From: Verrucomicrobiota bacterium
GTDB lineage: Bacteria; Verrucomicrobiota; Verrucomicrobiia; Limisphaerales; UBA9464
Direction: 5' to 3'
Assembly (NCBI GenBank): GCA_947454295.1
Contig: CANGMO010000117.1
Span: 1 to 6,878 of the forward strand
Length of the DNA stretch: 6,878 bases
This document shows, piece after piece, positions 6,170 through 6,878 of this stretch. Numbering within the stretch: position 1 is the stretch's first letter; the number at the start of each line of letters is the position of its first letter. A program made the position numbers and the translations under genes. Under the pieces are notes generated by a model. The model was not told the origin of the DNA, searched no databases, and saw nothing but the letters and a program-made list of their open reading frames with translations.

Positions 6170-6646
6170 TCAGAACGGAACGTCGTCGTCCTCGGGCGGA
6201 GGCCCGTCGGACTCAGCCGTCGGAGGCGCCGCCGGGGCGGCAGGGCGGGCAGGACGCGGAGCAGGGGCCGAAGACGGGCCCGGTGCGCCACCACCGCCGG
6301 CACCTTCGCCGCGCGGTCCACCCACAAACTGAAAGTTCTCCAGAACGACGCGAAGCTTGCTGACCTTCTGGCCGGTCTGCTTGTCGTCCCACTGGTCGAA
6401 CTTGAGGCGCCCCTCGAGAAACAGGGGGGCACCCTTGCGAAGATACTGCGAGATCAACTCGGCCTGTTTTCCCCAGGCATCGACGTCGATGAACGTCACT
6501 TCCTCGCGCGTCTCTCCGCCATCGGTCTTGTAGGACCGGTTGACGGCAAGACCGAGCCGGGCCGTGGCCATGCCTTTCGGCGTGTACCGCAGCTCGGGGT
6601 CGCGGGTCAGATTCCCGAGAAGAATGACTTTGTTGAAGCTCGCCAT
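6170..6646 (-). CDS. ssb: Single-stranded DNA-binding protein
   Basis: A 158-residue SSB that coats single-stranded DNA in replication, repair and recombination. The OB fold fills residues 1-109: MASFNKVILLGNLTRDPELR, then the VTFIDVDAWGKQAE strand and helix, and the LFLEGRLKFDQW strand, all in family order. Residues 110-150 form a flexible linker of Gly, then Pro/Ala/Arg. The last seven residues, EDDDVPF, are the acidic tip by which SSB recruits partner proteins; here Val replaces the commoner Ile. Length is normal. The ATG is preceded by TGAGGTG, the best ribosome site in the window. It lies between rpsF and rplI, the arrangement seen in many bacteria, and so is expressed with ribosomal proteins. 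DnaB, another fork protein, comes two genes later. Confidence 0.97.
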   Translation of the reverse strand: MASFNKVILLGNLTRDPELRYTPKGMATARLGLAVNRSYKTDGGETREEVTFIDVDAWGKQAELISQYLRKGAPLFLEGRLKFDQWDDKQTGQKVSKLRVVLENFQFVGGPRGEGAGGGGAPGPSSAPAPRPARPAAPAAPPTAESDGPPPEDDDVPF

Positions 6647-6648
6647 AA

Positions 6649-6655
6649 CACCTCA
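6649..6655 (-). promoter_or_regulatory. Ribosome binding site of ssb
   Basis: Minus strand TGAGGTG, ending 2 nt before the ssb ATG (GAGG ends 4 nt before it). It is the only clear Shine-Dalgarno in front of a gene here and supports the chosen ssb start. The spacing is a little short. Confidence 0.55.
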
Positions 6656-6680
6656 GCAGACGGAGGGCCGTCCGTTGCGG

Positions 6681-6878
6681 TTACTTCGCAGCCTTCGCCA
6701 CCTCGGAGAACAGCACGCGATAGACCTCTTCAGCCAGTTTGAACTTGGCGTTGAGGGCCTCGACGATGCCGGGCTTGGCGTCGAAAATCACATTCACATA
6801 GTGGCCGCCGGTGACCTTCTTGTCGGTCACGCGGGAGAACGGCTTCTTGTCCATCTTTTGGATGGTCTCGACCTTGCC
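6681..6878 (-). CDS. rpsF: Ribosomal protein bS6 (3' part, cut by window edge)
   Basis: The last 65 codons plus TAA of a gene that begins beyond the right edge. Translation of the minus strand gives GKVETIQKMDKKPFSR, then VTDKKVTGGHYVNVIFDAKP and a final helix-strand part ALNAKFKLAEEVYRVLF. The basic strand followed by GHYVNVIFD, a Pro-containing turn and the L.EEVYR.L close matches the C-terminal half of bS6, the 30S platform protein that pairs with bS18 on 16S rRNA. The tail ends in SEVAKAAK. It lies 34 nt before ssb, the standard bS6-SSB neighbourhood, which supports the call despite the missing N-terminus. bS6 often represses its own operon with bS18, but the leader where that would occur is outside the window. 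Confidence 0.85.
   Translation of the reverse strand, partial: GKVETIQKMDKKPFSRVTDKKVTGGHYVNVIFDAKPGIVEALNAKFKLAEEVYRVLFSEVAKAAK

Noticed and set aside
5319..6332. 337-codon plus-strand frame opposite rplI and part of ssb
   Set aside because: The Gly/Ala/Leu-rich product is the complement of the bL9 and SSB coding and tail sequences, and crosses the rplI terminator.
6659..6672. 5-bp inverted repeat GACGG/CCGTC between rpsF and ssb
   Set aside because: Too short and lacking a T-run to call a terminator or regulator; expected by chance in GC-rich sequence.

Overview
The window looks like ordinary housekeeping DNA from a GC-rich, diderm (Gram-negative) bacterium. All seven genes lie on the minus strand. 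The order bS6, SSB, bL9, DnaB, BamA, Skp, IspD, the alanine/lysine tail on bL9 and the scarcity of Shine-Dalgarno sequences suggest Verrucomicrobiota, perhaps the Opitutales. That placement is inferred from style and gene order, not from a database match.

Read in the direction of transcription (right to left), the first block is rpsF (3' part only), ssb and rplI, closed by a strong intrinsic terminator at 5439-5475. This is the usual small-ribosomal-protein/SSB operon, but rpsR (bS18), normally between ssb or priB and rplI, is not there. The second block is dnaB, the replicative helicase. Its 198-nt upstream gap carries the rplI terminator, a hairpin and four near-copies of an 11-bp repeat spaced close to whole helical turns. 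This is the most unusual structure in the window.

After about 320 nt without a convincing gene comes the envelope block: bamA (outer-membrane protein insertase) and skp/ompH (periplasmic chaperone for the same substrates), 30 nt apart, closed by a second strong terminator at 237-274. The window ends in the 5' part of ispD, an isoprenoid-precursor cytidylyltransferase that starts only about 36 nt beyond that terminator.

The genes thus cover translation, replication, outer-membrane biogenesis and isoprenoid synthesis. I see no mobile element, CRISPR array, tRNA, rRNA, toxin or defence gene, and no sign of a new multi-gene system. The points worth a second look are regulatory: the dnaB upstream repeats, the bamA leader, the terminator just before ispD, and the missing rpsR.
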